A stretch of DNA of 64,000 bases from Haloplanus sp. GDY1. Lineage in GTDB: Archaea; Halobacteriota; Halobacteria; Halobacteriales; Haloferacaceae. Every line of letters starts with the position of its first letter. Within the stretch, counting starts at the first letter, position 1. Shown one piece after another: positions 15,870 to 24,128 of this stretch. Made by a program: the position numbers and the translations under genes. The DNA lies in the NCBI RefSeq assembly GCF_023703775.1, contig NZ_CP098514.1, forward strand, positions 1,860,001 to 1,924,000. The letters are read 5' to 3'. The notes beneath the pieces are model-generated. The model did not search any database. It was not told the DNA's origin and saw nothing but the letters and a program-made list of their open reading frames with translations.

Positions 15870-17096
15870 TCAGCGCCCGAGCGACTCGTGCGCCGAGGAG
15901 AGGTGCCGGGAGCCGAGCGCCGCGAGCAGGGAGAGTTCGCCAGCCAGCGCGCCGACGGCCACCGCCTCGGCGAGGGCGTCCGCGTTCGATCCGGGCGGGT
16001 CGCCGCCGCCGGCGACGCCCAGGACCTCGAGGCCCTCGGCCTGCGTCGGGAGTTTCGTGCCGCCGCCGACGGTGCCCACCTCCAGGCTCGCCAGCGAGAC
16101 GCTGACGTACAGCCCCCCCTCCCGGACCTCGGCGGTCGTGATGGCGTTGGATCCCTCGACCACCTGCGCGGCGTCCTGCCCCGTCGCGAGGAACATCGCG
16201 GCGACGACGTTGGCGACGTGGGCGTTGAACCCCAGGCTGCCGGCCTTCGCGCTCCCGACGTGGTTCTTTCGCGTGTTCACCTCGGCGACGGCCTCGGGGG
16301 TGGTGTGGAGGCGCTCCTCGACGACGTCCCGGGGGAGGGTCACGTCGGCGGTGACGCTCCGGCCCCGCCCCTCGACGGCGTTGATCGCCGCGGGCTTTTT
16401 GTCCGTACAGAGGTTGCCCGAGAGCGCGACCAGGGAGGCGCCCGTCCGCTCCTCGATGGCCTCGGCGGCCGCCCGGGTGGCGATGGTGGCCATGTTCATC
16501 CCCATGGCGTCCTTGGTGTCGTAGCGGAACCGCAGGAAGACGGAGTCGCCGACGACGTAGGGGGTGACGTCCCGGAGTTCGCCGTGACTCGTCGTCGCCT
16601 CGGCGGCCTCCCGGAGCGTCCCCTCGTTGTCCCGAACCCACTCGACGAGCGCCGCGGCTTCGGCCACGTCGGTCACCCGGAAGACGGGCGCGCGGGTCAT
16701 CCCCGACTTGGTGACCCGGGCGGTGGCGCCGTCGGCCGCGTCGATCACCGAACAGCCGCGGTTGACGCTCGCGATCAGGGCGCCCTCCGTCGTCGCCATC
16801 GGGAGGTACCGCTCGCCGGTCAGCGACCCGCCGTGGACGGTCACCGGACCGGCCACGCCCATCGGGATCCGGGCCGCGCCGATCATGTTCTCGACGTTGG
16901 CGTCGGCGCGCTCGGCCGGGAAGCCGTAGGCGCCGACGGCGTCGAGGGAGACGCCGGCCTCGGCCTCGACGAGGCGCCGTCTCGCGGTCGCCGCCGTGTC
17001 GGCGTCGGCGTGTGCTTCGAGTTCGTGGATCCGCAGGTCGCCGTCGCGGACCCGTTCGACGAGGGCCTCGGCGTCCGCGTCCGAGTCGTCGGTCAT
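15870..17096 (-). CDS. hmgA: Hydroxymethylglutaryl-CoA reductase (NADPH)
   Basis: A 408-residue class I HMG-CoA reductase, making mevalonate for the isoprenoid lipids of the archaeal membrane. Signatures are ENMIGAARIPMGVAGP (substrate region), DAMGMNMATIA (catalytic and nucleotide binding), GTVGGGTKLPTQ and a C-terminal SRHLSSAHESLG with the catalytic His. It lacks the membrane anchor of eukaryotic enzymes. In haloarchaea this enzyme is the target of mevinolin. It is monocistronic, with its own upstream gap. Confidence 0.96.
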   Translation of the reverse strand: MTDDSDADAEALVERVRDGDLRIHELEAHADADTAATARRRLVEAEAGVSLDAVGAYGFPAERADANVENMIGAARIPMGVAGPVTVHGGSLTGERYLPMATTEGALIASVNRGCSVIDAADGATARVTKSGMTRAPVFRVTDVAEAAALVEWVRDNEGTLREAAEATTSHGELRDVTPYVVGDSVFLRFRYDTKDAMGMNMATIATRAAAEAIEERTGASLVALSGNLCTDKKPAAINAVEGRGRSVTADVTLPRDVVEERLHTTPEAVAEVNTRKNHVGSAKAGSLGFNAHVANVVAAMFLATGQDAAQVVEGSNAITTAEVREGGLYVSVSLASLEVGTVGGGTKLPTQAEGLEVLGVAGGGDPPGSNADALAEAVAVGALAGELSLLAALGSRHLSSAHESLGR

Positions 17097-17188
17097 GCCC
17101 GACCCGTGACGCCGCGCGCGCCTAAGCGTTACCGGTCCGGTCGGCCCACGTCCACAAGGATTACTCCCCGCGGCGCGAAAGTGGGGCC

Positions 17189-17641
17189 ATGGAGCTATCG
17201 AGCCCCGCCTTCCGAGACGGCGACCCCATCCCCCGGCAGTACGGCTACACGGCGGCGAACGTCAACCCGCCGCTGGAGATCTCCGACGCCCCTAGCGGGG
17301 CGGAGTCGCTCGTCCTCGTCGTCGACGACCCCGACGCCCTCGAACCCGCGGGGAAGGTCTGGCGTCACTGGCTGGTGTGGAACGTCAACCCGACGCGCAA
17401 GCGCATCCCCGAGGACTGGTCGACCGACACCGCCACGGCCGTCGAGGGCGAGAACGACTACGGCGAGGTGGGCTACGGCGGCCCGAACCCCCCGGACGGC
17501 GAACACACCTACCGGTTCCGACTGTTCGCGCTGGACACCGACCTCGACGTTCCCGCGGGCGCGACCCTCGACGACCTGGAGCGGGCGATGGAGGGACACG
17601 TGATCGAGGAGGCGACCTACGAGGGGACGTACGCCCCCTGA
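17189..17641 (+). CDS. YbhB/YbcL (PEBP) family protein
   Basis: A 150-residue phosphatidylethanolamine-binding-protein-like protein. It begins MELSSPAFRDGD and contains the family segments NVNPPLEIS, LVVDDPDA, HWLVWNV and the loop GYGGPNPPDGEHTYRF. The family binds small anionic ligands; bacterial and archaeal roles are unclear. No signal peptide is present, so it is cytoplasmic. It is divergent from hmgA, with about 90 bases between. Confidence 0.92.
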   Translation: MELSSPAFRDGDPIPRQYGYTAANVNPPLEISDAPSGAESLVLVVDDPDALEPAGKVWRHWLVWNVNPTRKRIPEDWSTDTATAVEGENDYGEVGYGGPNPPDGEHTYRFRLFALDTDLDVPAGATLDDLERAMEGHVIEEATYEGTYAP

Positions 17642-17645
17642 TCGC

Positions 17646-18155
17646 CTACGAGAAGTCGAACTCCGAGCGGTTGGCGACGAAGTCCTCGACGGAGATCTCC
17701 ACGTTCTCGACGATCCGTTCGACGGGTCGCTCGACGGGCCGTTCGGCGGCCGTGGCGTCGGCCACCGCGTCCTCGAAACGGACGACGGCGGTGCTCAGCG
17801 CGTAGATCTGCCGGTTGAGTTCGAGCAGCTTCCGGAACACCCGGTCGCGTTCCGCCTCCGGATCGACCCAGTCGTCCCCCTCGGCGGTCGGGGGAGCCCC
17901 CCGGTCGTCCGCCTCCGCCGTGACCGACGCGCTCTCCCGCCGCTCTCGCAACGACAGCACGACGGTGATCGCGATACATCGGTCGAGGTTCTCGAACAGT
18001 TCGCCGTGGACGCCCTCCGCCTCGACCCGCTCGTCGAGTTCGTCCCGGATCCGTGTCAGCTCCACGAGCCAGTCCTCCAGCACCCGCCGGCGTTGCTCAC
18101 AGGCACCCACCACCTCGCGTGGCGTCCCCGCTTCGGACCGGTCGTTGTCGCTCAT
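17646..18155 (-). CDS. Conserved haloarchaeal helical protein, function unknown
   Basis: A 169-residue acidic protein, nearly all alpha-helix, with Cys21 and Cys60 the only Cys residues. An early heptad-like stretch (RRRVLEDWLVELTRIRDELDERVEA) and a later one (VFRKLLELNRQIYALSTAVVRF) suggest coiled-coil pairing. No motif or family is recognised. It converges on the PEBP-type gene with four bases between the stops and is monocistronic. Confidence 0.7.
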   Translation of the reverse strand: MSDNDRSEAGTPREVVGACEQRRRVLEDWLVELTRIRDELDERVEAEGVHGELFENLDRCIAITVVLSLRERRESASVTAEADDRGAPPTAEGDDWVDPEAERDRVFRKLLELNRQIYALSTAVVRFEDAVADATAAERPVERPVERIVENVEISVEDFVANRSEFDFS

Positions 18156-18249
18156 GCCAGAACCATCGGCTCCCGACGCAATATTTCCGTTGGTAGTCTG
18201 TCATCATCCGCGCGGGATCGACCGTGGCGGCGGGAACGAGCGGTGACTG

Positions 18250-18771
18250 TCAGAACAGCGTCCGGTCGCAGGAGCCACAGAGGTTCTGCTCTTTCTTGTC
18301 GACCTCGCGGACGGTCGGCGAGAAGCTCATCACGCAGCGCTCGTTGTCGCAGTGTTCGAGGCCGACGGTGTGACCGATCTCGTGGACGATCTCCTTGCGC
18401 ACGCGGTCGGCGAACACCTCCGACTGGGGCTTGGAGGTGATGCCGCCGTCGGAGGAGGTCTGCAGGCGGTACGTCGAGACCACGGAGCCGTTGCCGTTCA
18501 GGTAGGCGAGGCCGAAGACGTAGTTCCGGCGGCGGTAGTAGAGGTCCTCGGAGGTGATGCCGATGTTCTTCTCGCCGGACCCCTCGCGGCTGGCGAGTTC
18601 GATGAACTCCTCGGCACGGTACTGGTTTCGGCTCCGATCGAACGCGCCGTCGGGGATCGGCTGGGCGTCGTGGACCGTCACGTCGCAGTCGTAGACCGCT
18701 CGCAGCCCGGCAGAAGCCTCGCGTTTCACCTGTGCCGGGACGTCCCCGATCGGCACGATGTCGACGAGCAT
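18250..18771 (-). CDS. amzA: Archaemetzincin zinc metalloprotease
   Basis: A 173-residue protein with the archaemetzincin motif HEIGHTVGLEHC (catalytic zinc, HExxHxxGxxHC) followed by Cx4C, a Met-turn (VMSF) and a CGSC pair that completes a second, structural zinc site. These soluble metzincin-like proteases are widespread in archaea, and their substrates are not known. A TATA-like box sits about 28 bases before the ATG, predicting a leaderless transcript. The gene is divergent from a UPF0146 gene, with only 39 bases between the starts. Confidence 0.93.
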   Translation of the reverse strand: MLVDIVPIGDVPAQVKREASAGLRAVYDCDVTVHDAQPIPDGAFDRSRNQYRAEEFIELASREGSGEKNIGITSEDLYYRRRNYVFGLAYLNGNGSVVSTYRLQTSSDGGITSKPQSEVFADRVRKEIVHEIGHTVGLEHCDNERCVMSFSPTVREVDKKEQNLCGSCDRTLF

Positions 18772-18795
18772 GGGAGGAGTTAAGCGCGGCCCCGC

Positions 18796-18804
18796 TATAA
18801 ATAT
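18796..18804 (-). promoter_or_regulatory. TATA box of the archaemetzincin gene
   Basis: TATAAATAT (ATATTTATA on the minus strand) is centred about 29 bases before the archaemetzincin ATG, the right distance for leaderless transcription. It is too close to the divergent UPF0146 start to serve that gene as a leaderless promoter. Confidence 0.6.
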
Positions 18805-18810
18805 CCCGAC

Positions 18811-19230
18811 GTGACGGCTCCGCGCTCCGAACTCGCCGCCAGGCTCGCCGGCTACGACAGCCTCGTCGAGGTGGGGATCGGTCGCCGTCCGGAGGTAGCC
18901 GCCGCCCTCGTCGACGCCGGCTGTGACGTCGTCGCGACGGACGTGTTCGACCCCCCCGTTCCCGAGGGCGTCCGGTTCGTCCGCGACGACGTGGTCGCCC
19001 GGGCCGAGGGCCTCGCGGGCGACGACCCCGGCGACCCCTACCGCGTCGACGCCGTCTACGGCCTGAACCTCCCCGCCGAACTCCAGTCGGCCGCCCGCGA
19101 CGTCGCCCGCGCCGCGGGCGCCGACTGCCTCTTTACCACCCTCGGCTTCGAGGAGCCGACGATACCCGTCGACCGCGAGTCGGCGGGCCGCGAGACGCTG
19201 TACGTCGCCCGGCCGGCACGTCACAGATAG
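18811..19230 (+). CDS. UPF0146 family protein
   Basis: A 139-residue protein of the archaeal UPF0146 family, small Rossmann-like proteins resembling a methyltransferase core. LVEVGIGRRPEVAAAL matches the glycine-rich first loop and VVATDVFDP the second strand. No methyltransferase activity has been assigned that I know of. The start is a GTG, chosen because it directly precedes the conserved domain. It is divergent from the archaemetzincin gene. Confidence 0.8.
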   Translation: MTAPRSELAARLAGYDSLVEVGIGRRPEVAAALVDAGCDVVATDVFDPPVPEGVRFVRDDVVARAEGLAGDDPGDPYRVDAVYGLNLPAELQSAARDVARAAGADCLFTTLGFEEPTIPVDRESAGRETLYVARPARHR

Positions 19231-19290
19231 CGGGGACCGTTGCCGGCGTGTCAATCGGGATGCAGGTGGCGACCGTACTCGGCCACGCAC

Positions 19291-19905
19291 ATGTCCGTAG
19301 AAGAACACGAATCCGGGGACGAACCGGGCCACCACCACGAACGCGTCGACGCCGCCGTCGAAGCCCACGACGACTGGGCGCGGCGCCGACGCAAGGGGAT
19401 TCCGACGGACGAGCGGTTGCTCGTCGTCGCCTGCATGGACGAGCGCATTCCCGTCGAGGCGGCCCTGGGCATCGACCTCGGCGACGCCCAGATCTACCGC
19501 AACGCCGGCGGGAAGGTGACCGACGACGTGATCCGGTCGGCGGCGCTGACGACGCAGTTTTTCGACACCGAGGAGATCATCGTCGTCAACCACACCGACT
19601 GCGGGATGATGAGTGCGTCCGACGACGCCGTCGTCGAGGGCTTGGCGGCCGCCGCCGCCGGGAGCCTCGACGACGTGGCCCTCGATCCCTCGCTCCCCGA
19701 ACTGTCCATCGGCGACGCGAGCGTCGCCGACTGGGTGCGCATGACGGACGATATCGACGAGGCCTGCGCGGCGCAGGTGCGCTATCTCGACGAGCACCCC
19801 CTCGTCGACGCGACGGTCCACGGCTACGTCTACGAGGTTGAGAGCGGCCACCTGCGCCACCCCGGGGGTCGGATCGCCGAGGAGATCAGTACGCGCGCCG
19901 AGTGA
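19291..19905 (+). CDS. Beta-class carbonic anhydrase
   Basis: A 204-residue beta carbonic anhydrase interconverting CO2 and bicarbonate. Zinc ligands are Cys48 in ACMDER, His101 and Cys104 in NHTDCG; Asp50 and Arg52 form the catalytic dyad. A His-rich, acidic N-terminus (ESGDEPGHHHERVD) precedes the domain. The ATG used (SVEEHESGD) is preferred over an in-frame start 17 codons earlier, whose extra residues look non-coding. A single gene between UPF0146 and a VOC protein. Confidence 0.9.
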   Translation: MSVEEHESGDEPGHHHERVDAAVEAHDDWARRRRKGIPTDERLLVVACMDERIPVEAALGIDLGDAQIYRNAGGKVTDDVIRSAALTTQFFDTEEIIVVNHTDCGMMSASDDAVVEGLAAAAAGSLDDVALDPSLPELSIGDASVADWVRMTDDIDEACAAQVRYLDEHPLVDATVHGYVYEVESGHLRHPGGRIAEEISTRAE

Positions 19906-19946
19906 CGCGGTGAACGGTTAAGAACCAGGCCCACGCACCGACACGC

Positions 19947-20309
19947 ATGGACGTCCTGCACACGGCGCTCGAAGTGACCGACCTCGACGAGACGCGGCGG
20001 TTCTACGAGGACCTCCTCGGCCTCGAACGCTCCCGCGAGTACGAGAAAGACGGCGTCAGGAACTACTACGTCACGGGGTCGGGGCCGGCGGAACTCCAGT
20101 TTCGCGTCGTCGACGAGGTGCCGTCGCCGGCGGGCATCGAACACGTCGCCGTCGCGGCCACGGACGTGGACGCCACCGTCGAGGAGGCGGCCGCGGAGTG
20201 GGGCGACGTCGTCGAGCGGGAGCCCGCGACCCTGGAGCGCGTGAACCGGCGGCTGGCCGTCCTGACCGACCCCGACGGCTACAGCGTCCACGTCATCGAG
20301 GAGCTATAG
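19947..20309 (+). CDS. VOC (glyoxalase/bleomycin resistance) family protein
   Basis: A 120-residue vicinal-oxygen-chelate protein with two beta-alpha-beta-beta-beta modules. His6 in VLHTALEV, Glu in the strand ending [13 protein letters not shown] and the C-terminal Glu in YSVHVIEEL could make the metal site, as in lactoylglutathione lyase-like proteins. The substrate is not predictable. It sits between carbonic anhydrase and a HAD hydrolase on the same strand, with short gaps. Confidence 0.85.
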   Translation: MDVLHTALEVTDLDETRRFYEDLLGLERSREYEKDGVRNYYVTGSGPAELQFRVVDEVPSPAGIEHVAVAATDVDATVEEAAAEWGDVVEREPATLERVNRRLAVLTDPDGYSVHVIEEL

Positions 20310-20343
20310 AAAGGCACTTGCCCCGACGACCCGGCCACCGCAC

Positions 20344-21207
20344 ATGGACGTGGACGCGGTCGTACTCGACATCGACGGGGTGCTCGTCGACGTGGCGGAC
20401 TCCTACCGCCGGGCCATCGTCGAGTCCGTCGAGCGGGTGTACGGGCGGACGGTCGACGACGCCGGCGTCCAGCGGTTCAAGAACGCCGGCGGCTTCAACA
20501 ACGACTGGGAACTCACCGACGCCGTGGCGCTGTTCGTCCTCGCCCGCGAGGCGGGCTACGAGGCGGAGCTGTCGGCGTTCACCGACGCCGTCGCCGCCCG
20601 CGGCGGCGGGCTGGCGGCCGCCGAGGCGGTCGTCCGGGACGCCGACGTCGACCACGACGCCGTCTTCGACCGCTGGGACCCCGACCGCCTGCGCGAGACG
20701 TTCCAGGCGCTCTACCTCGGCGCGGACCTGTACCGCGACCTGGAGGGCGGCGAGCCCCCCTTCGAGACGCGGGGCTACATCCACGACGAACCCGTACTGG
20801 CCGCGGAGTCGACGCTCGACGCGCTGACCGAGCGGTTCGCCGTCGGCGTACTGACGGGGCGGCCGGCCGCGGAGGCGACCATCGCGCTCGACCGCGTCGG
20901 CCTCTCGGTCCCCGACGACCACCGGTTCACGATGGACGACTGGGAGGAGGGCAAACCCCACCCCCGGGCGCTGACGACGCTCGCGGCGCGCCTGGACGCG
21001 ACGCGGGTGGCCTTCGCGGGCGACACCCTCGACGACGTGGGGACCGCAGTGAACGCCGCCGAGGCCGACCCCGACCGGACCTACCACGGGGTCGGGGTCC
21101 TGACCGGCGGCCTGAGCGGCGATGCCGGCCGGCGGGCCTTCGAGTCGGCCGGCGCCGACGCCGTGATCGAGACGGTCAACGACCTGCCGGGCCTGCTGGA
21201 GCCGTGA
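20344..21207 (+). CDS. HAD hydrolase, TIGR01548 subfamily
   Basis: A 287-residue HAD-superfamily phosphatase-like protein. Motif I is [12 protein letters not shown] (nucleophile Asp9), motif II is VLTGRP, the motif III lysine lies in EEGKPHP, and motif IV is FAGDTLDDV. The long cap between motifs I and II fits the archaeal TIGR01548 subfamily, whose substrate is unknown. Its stop overlaps the GTG of a tiny membrane gene (GTGA), so the two are co-translated. Confidence 0.88.
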   Translation: MDVDAVVLDIDGVLVDVADSYRRAIVESVERVYGRTVDDAGVQRFKNAGGFNNDWELTDAVALFVLAREAGYEAELSAFTDAVAARGGGLAAAEAVVRDADVDHDAVFDRWDPDRLRETFQALYLGADLYRDLEGGEPPFETRGYIHDEPVLAAESTLDALTERFAVGVLTGRPAAEATIALDRVGLSVPDDHRFTMDDWEEGKPHPRALTTLAARLDATRVAFAGDTLDDVGTAVNAAEADPDRTYHGVGVLTGGLSGDAGRRAFESAGADAVIETVNDLPGLLEP

Positions 21208-21377
21208 GCGTCGACCGCTCGCTGTTCGCCGGCGTCTTCCTCGCGCTCCTCGTCGTCGTGGTCGTCGCCACCGCCGCCGTCGCCCCGCCGGACCCGTACA
21301 CGCAGCTCCGGGGGATCGTTCCGGGCGCCGTCGTCGCCCTCCTCGTCGCGCTCCTCGTCGCCGTCGGCGGCGAATAG
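21204..21377 (+). CDS. 57-residue two-helix membrane protein
   Basis: A small frame with a GTG start overlapping the HAD gene stop. It has a hydrophobic helix at about residues 8-28, a short polar loop ([10 protein letters not shown]) and a second helix at about 37-55, ending GGE. The gene fits the coding style and spacing of its neighbours. The family is not recognised; the tight coupling suggests it is made together with the HAD phosphatase. Confidence 0.66.
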   Translation: MSVDRSLFAGVFLALLVVVVVATAAVAPPDPYTQLRGIVPGAVVALLVALLVAVGGE

Positions 21378-21422
21378 GACCAGTCCCGACACGCTTACTT
21401 CCGGCGCGGCCACAGTCCCTCC

Positions 21423-22091
21423 ATGCGAATCGCACTACTCGGCGGGACCGGCGACATCGGCGAAGGGCTCGCCCTCCGGTGGGCCTTCCACACCGATCAC
21501 GAGGTCGTGATCGGGTCGCGGGACCCCGAGAAGGCCCGCGCGAAGGCCGCGGAGTACGAGACCGAACTGTCGAGTCGCGGCGTCGACCGGAAGGTGAACG
21601 GCTTCGAGAACGCGATGGCGGCCGACCGGGCGCGCGTCGTCGTCCTCGCGGTCCCCGCCTACCACGTCAGCGACACCGTCGAGGCGGTGGCCGACTCCCT
21701 CGACGAGGGGGACGTCCTCGTCACGCCCGCGACGGGGATGCAACGCGACGAGGACGGCTTCCACTACCACCGGCCGAGCGCCGGGAGCGTGACGCGACTG
21801 GCCGTCGACGCCGCCCCCGAGGGCGTGTCGGTCGTCGGCGCCTTCCACAACCTCGCGGCCGGCCGCCTCGCGGATCTGGACGCCGACCTCGGCGTCGACA
21901 CCCTCCTCGTCGCCGACGACCCCGACGCCAAGGAGACGGTTCGTCTGCTCGCTGACGGCATCGACGGACTTCGCCCCCTCGACGCCGGTGGCCTCGCCAA
22001 CGCCCCGGAGATCGAGGCGCTGACGCCGCTGCTCATCAACGTCGCCACGAACAACGAGGGGCTCCACGACCTCGGGGTTCGCTTCGTCTAG
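21423..22091 (+). CDS. npdG: NADPH-dependent F420 reductase
   Basis: A 222-residue Rossmann-fold enzyme moving hydride between NADPH and coenzyme F420. The N-terminal MRIALLGGTGDIGEGLALRWA is the NADP-binding loop, IGSRDPEKA follows for the 2'-phosphate, and the late NAPEIEALTPLLIN segment is typical of the family. It shows that the organism uses F420. It stands alone, converging on hisE, with the two TAG stops sharing CTAG. Confidence 0.93.
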   Translation: MRIALLGGTGDIGEGLALRWAFHTDHEVVIGSRDPEKARAKAAEYETELSSRGVDRKVNGFENAMAADRARVVVLAVPAYHVSDTVEAVADSLDEGDVLVTPATGMQRDEDGFHYHRPSAGSVTRLAVDAAPEGVSVVGAFHNLAAGRLADLDADLGVDTLLVADDPDAKETVRLLADGIDGLRPLDAGGLANAPEIEALTPLLINVATNNEGLHDLGVRFV

Positions 22092-22390
22092 AACCGCGTT
22101 TCGAGTTCGTCCCGCAGGTCGTCGACGGTCCGATCCTTCATCGCCAGCAGGACGAGCAGGTGATAGACCAGGTCCGCGGACTCGGCGACCAGTTCCTCCC
22201 GGTCGTCCGCCTTCGCCGCGAGGATCACCTCGGTCGCCTCCTCGCCGATCTTCTCCAGCGTCGCGTCCTCGCCTTTCTCGTGGGTGAACAGCGACGCGGT
22301 GTAGGAGCCCTCGGGGAGTTCGTCGCGGCGGTCCTCGATGGTGGCAAAGAGCGCGTCGAGGACGGCCTCGGGGTCCGAGTCGTCGGTCAT
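22088..22390 (-). CDS. hisE: Phosphoribosyl-ATP diphosphatase
   Basis: A 100-residue HisE of the MazG-like all-helical fold, removing pyrophosphate from phosphoribosyl-ATP in the second step of histidine synthesis. Metal-binding Glu and Asp residues sit in EKIGEEATEVILAAK and ADLVYHLLVLLA. The ATG at TDDSDPEAVLD gives the usual length. It overlaps npdG by four bases at the 3' ends and lies downstream of pdxT on the same strand, 37 bases apart. Confidence 0.94.
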   Translation of the reverse strand: MTDDSDPEAVLDALFATIEDRRDELPEGSYTASLFTHEKGEDATLEKIGEEATEVILAAKADDREELVAESADLVYHLLVLLAMKDRTVDDLRDELETRF

Positions 22391-22427
22391 GTGCGCCCGG
22401 ACGGCCGGCGGGGGCAAGGGCCTGTCG

Positions 22428-23039
22428 CTACGCCTCGGCGCCGGTCCGCAGCGGGTCGAACAGCGCGAGGCGGTGGAGGCGGTCGTCGGCCGTGAGTTCC
22501 GGGTGGAAGGAGGTGGCGACGACCGGGCCGTCGCGGATCGCCACGGGACGGCCCTCCACCGTCGCGATCACGTCCACGCCGGGACCCACCTCGTCGACGA
22601 CGGGCGCGCGGATGAACACCGCGTGGAAGGGGTCGTCCAGTCCCTCGACGTCGAGGTCGGCCTCGAAGCTGTCGACCTGTCGGCCGAAGGCGTTGCGGTC
22701 GACGGCGGCGTCGACGACGCCGAGCGTGTCGACGCGGTCGTCGCGGGCGTCCCGCGAGGCGACGATGAGACCGGCACACGTCGCGAGGACGGGGGTGCCG
22801 GCCGCGACGCTCGCGACGATCTCCTCGGCGATGCCCTCCGCGTGGAGCAGTCGGGAGATGGTCGTCGACTCGCCGCCGGGGAGCGCGAGGGCGTCACAGT
22901 CGGGGACCACCCCCGATTCGCGGATCTCGACGACCTCGACGTCGCGATCCGTGGCGGCCGCTGCGCGTTCGATCCCCGCGACGTGTTCGCTCACGTTGCC
23001 CTGGACGGCGACGACGCCGATCCGGTGGCCGCCCGTCAC
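22428..23039 (-). CDS. pdxT: Pyridoxal 5'-phosphate synthase glutaminase subunit PdxT
   Basis: A 203-residue class I glutamine amidotransferase supplying ammonia to PdxS for vitamin B6 synthesis. The PdxT hallmarks are [12 protein letters not shown] at the N-terminus, LPGGEST, the nucleophile region ATCAGLI and SFHPELT with the His-Glu pair. The start is a GTG that overlaps the Sec61-beta stop (GTGA). pdxS is not in the window. Genes run sec61-beta, pdxT, then hisE on the minus strand. Confidence 0.94.
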   Translation of the reverse strand: MTGGHRIGVVAVQGNVSEHVAGIERAAAATDRDVEVVEIRESGVVPDCDALALPGGESTTISRLLHAEGIAEEIVASVAAGTPVLATCAGLIVASRDARDDRVDTLGVVDAAVDRNAFGRQVDSFEADLDVEGLDDPFHAVFIRAPVVDEVGPGVDVIATVEGRPVAIRDGPVVATSFHPELTADDRLHRLALFDPLRTGAEA

Positions 23040-23200
23040 AGCGAGACGACGTTCAGCACCTGCACGAGGACGCCGAAGAGGACGCCGAACGCGACGACGG
23101 TCTTCGGATCGATCCGAATGGCGTTGCGGTCCTCCGCGTCGAAGTAGCGGACGAGGCCCGCACTCGACATCAGTCCGCCGCCGCCCTGACTTCCACTCAT
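23036..23200 (-). CDS. secG: Preprotein translocase subunit Sec61-beta (SecG)
   Basis: A 54-residue tail-anchored protein, the small subunit of the archaeal Sec61 channel. The Gly/Ser-rich N-terminus ([15 protein letters not shown]), the conserved [19 protein letters not shown], and a single C-terminal helix are diagnostic. The gene is too short for most automatic filters. It precedes pdxT with a four-base overlap. Confidence 0.94.
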   Translation of the reverse strand: MSGSQGGGGLMSSAGLVRYFDAEDRNAIRIDPKTVVAFGVLFGVLVQVLNVVSL

Positions 23201-23305
23201 ACGCCTCCATCGGCACGTCGGCGGCCTAAACGTTTCGCTCCGCCGAGGATCGTCGCCGGATGGGGAACGCTTATCCGGGCCGCTCCGGTACCGGTCGACG
23301 GACCA

Positions 23306-23572
23306 ATGACCGTTCGACTGCTCGACTTCTACGCCGACTGGTGTGGGCCGTGTGACGCCCAGGACCCGATCCTGGAGGAACTGGCCGCCGACTACGGGGA
23401 CGTCGAGTTCGAGAAGATCGACGTCGACCAGGACCAGGACACCGCCAACGAGTACCAAGTGCAGTCCCTCCCCACCGTGGTCGTCGAGAACGACGACGGC
23501 ATCGTCGACCGCTTCGTGGGCGTCACCCAGCGGCCCGACATCGAGGCCGCCCTCGAACAGGCCGGCGCCTGA
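23306..23572 (+). CDS. Thioredoxin-family protein
   Basis: An 88-residue thioredoxin-like protein with the active site WCGPC (Cys13 and Cys16) after LLDFYAD, the cis-proline segment SLPTVVV and a C-terminal helix. It is short for a thioredoxin because it lacks the usual first strand and helix. It reduces disulfides in the cytoplasm or acts as a specialised redox partner. A single gene, divergent from sec61-beta. Confidence 0.92.
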   Translation: MTVRLLDFYADWCGPCDAQDPILEELAADYGDVEFEKIDVDQDQDTANEYQVQSLPTVVVENDDGIVDRFVGVTQRPDIEAALEQAGA

Positions 23573-23708
23573 CACGTCGCTCCGCCTCCCGTCCGTTCTC
23601 CCCGCGAGCCACGACCCCGCAGCCACGACTATCGGCCGTCCAATCCCCGCCGCAGCAAGTTTCGATACTAGCCACTACTCTCGGGATAAGCATTGCAAAA
23701 TCCAAAAA

Positions 23709-23716
23709 TTATATAT
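23709..23716 (+). promoter_or_regulatory. TATA box of the small zinc-binding protein gene
   Basis: The run ATTATATAT is centred about 27 bases before the ATG at 23740, in an AT-rich stretch. The spacing predicts a leaderless transcript starting at that ATG, and argues against the earlier ATG at 23729, which opens only a four-codon frame. Confidence 0.65.
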
Positions 23717-23739
23717 CCTACTGGACGTATGAGTTCCAT

Positions 23740-23883
23740 ATGAGCCGAAAACGCAACACCGCCCGCATCGCCTCGCACACCGAGTACGCCCGCACCCGGA
23801 TCCAGTGTGTCGGCTGTGGCCAGGTCGCCCCCGCCGAGGGCGAGGGCGCCGCCCGGAAACTGTGCGTACGGTGCAGTGGCTGA
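23740..23883 (+). CDS. 47-residue four-Cys zinc-binding protein
   Basis: A micro-protein with a basic N-terminus (SRKRNTARIASHTEYARTRIQ) and two Cys pairs, CVGC at residues 23-26 and CVRC near the end, a likely zinc finger. Haloarchaea encode many such small CxxC proteins, some with roles in stress or gene control. A TATA box at the right spacing supports the start. The DUF7511-like gene begins one base after the stop. Confidence 0.75.
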   Translation: MSRKRNTARIASHTEYARTRIQCVGCGQVAPAEGEGAARKLCVRCSG

Positions 23884-23884
23884 G

Positions 23885-24073
23885 ATGGCGGCCACGGACG
23901 CCCCCTCGACGGCCGACCTGCGGTCGACCCCGGAGTTCGAACTGGAGTGTCTCTTCGACGACCCGTCGGATCCCTCGGAACTGACCATCTTCACCCCGGA
24001 GGACGGGAAACTCGCGACGGAGTGGATCTCCGCCGACCGGACGACGGCCCGCTCGCTGGACCGCCTCCGGTAG
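23885..24073 (+). CDS. DUF7511-like small acidic protein
   Basis: A 62-residue acidic protein. Its pattern FELECLFDDPSDPSELTIF then ATEWISADRTTARSLDRL resembles the haloarchaeal DUF7511 family of unknown function, though the name is from memory. No membrane segment or Cys pair is seen. It starts one base after the zinc-protein stop, so the two are almost certainly co-transcribed from the same TATA box. Confidence 0.72.
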   Translation: MAATDAPSTADLRSTPEFELECLFDDPSDPSELTIFTPEDGKLATEWISADRTTARSLDRLR

Positions 24074-24128
24074 CGTCCCGTCGGCGAATCCCCACCGTTA
24101 TGGCGGTCGAACCCCAACCCGGGTTTAA

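Noticed and set aside
23729-23743. ATG just before the small zinc protein gene
   Set aside because: It opens a four-codon frame only; the TATA spacing fits the ATG at 23740.
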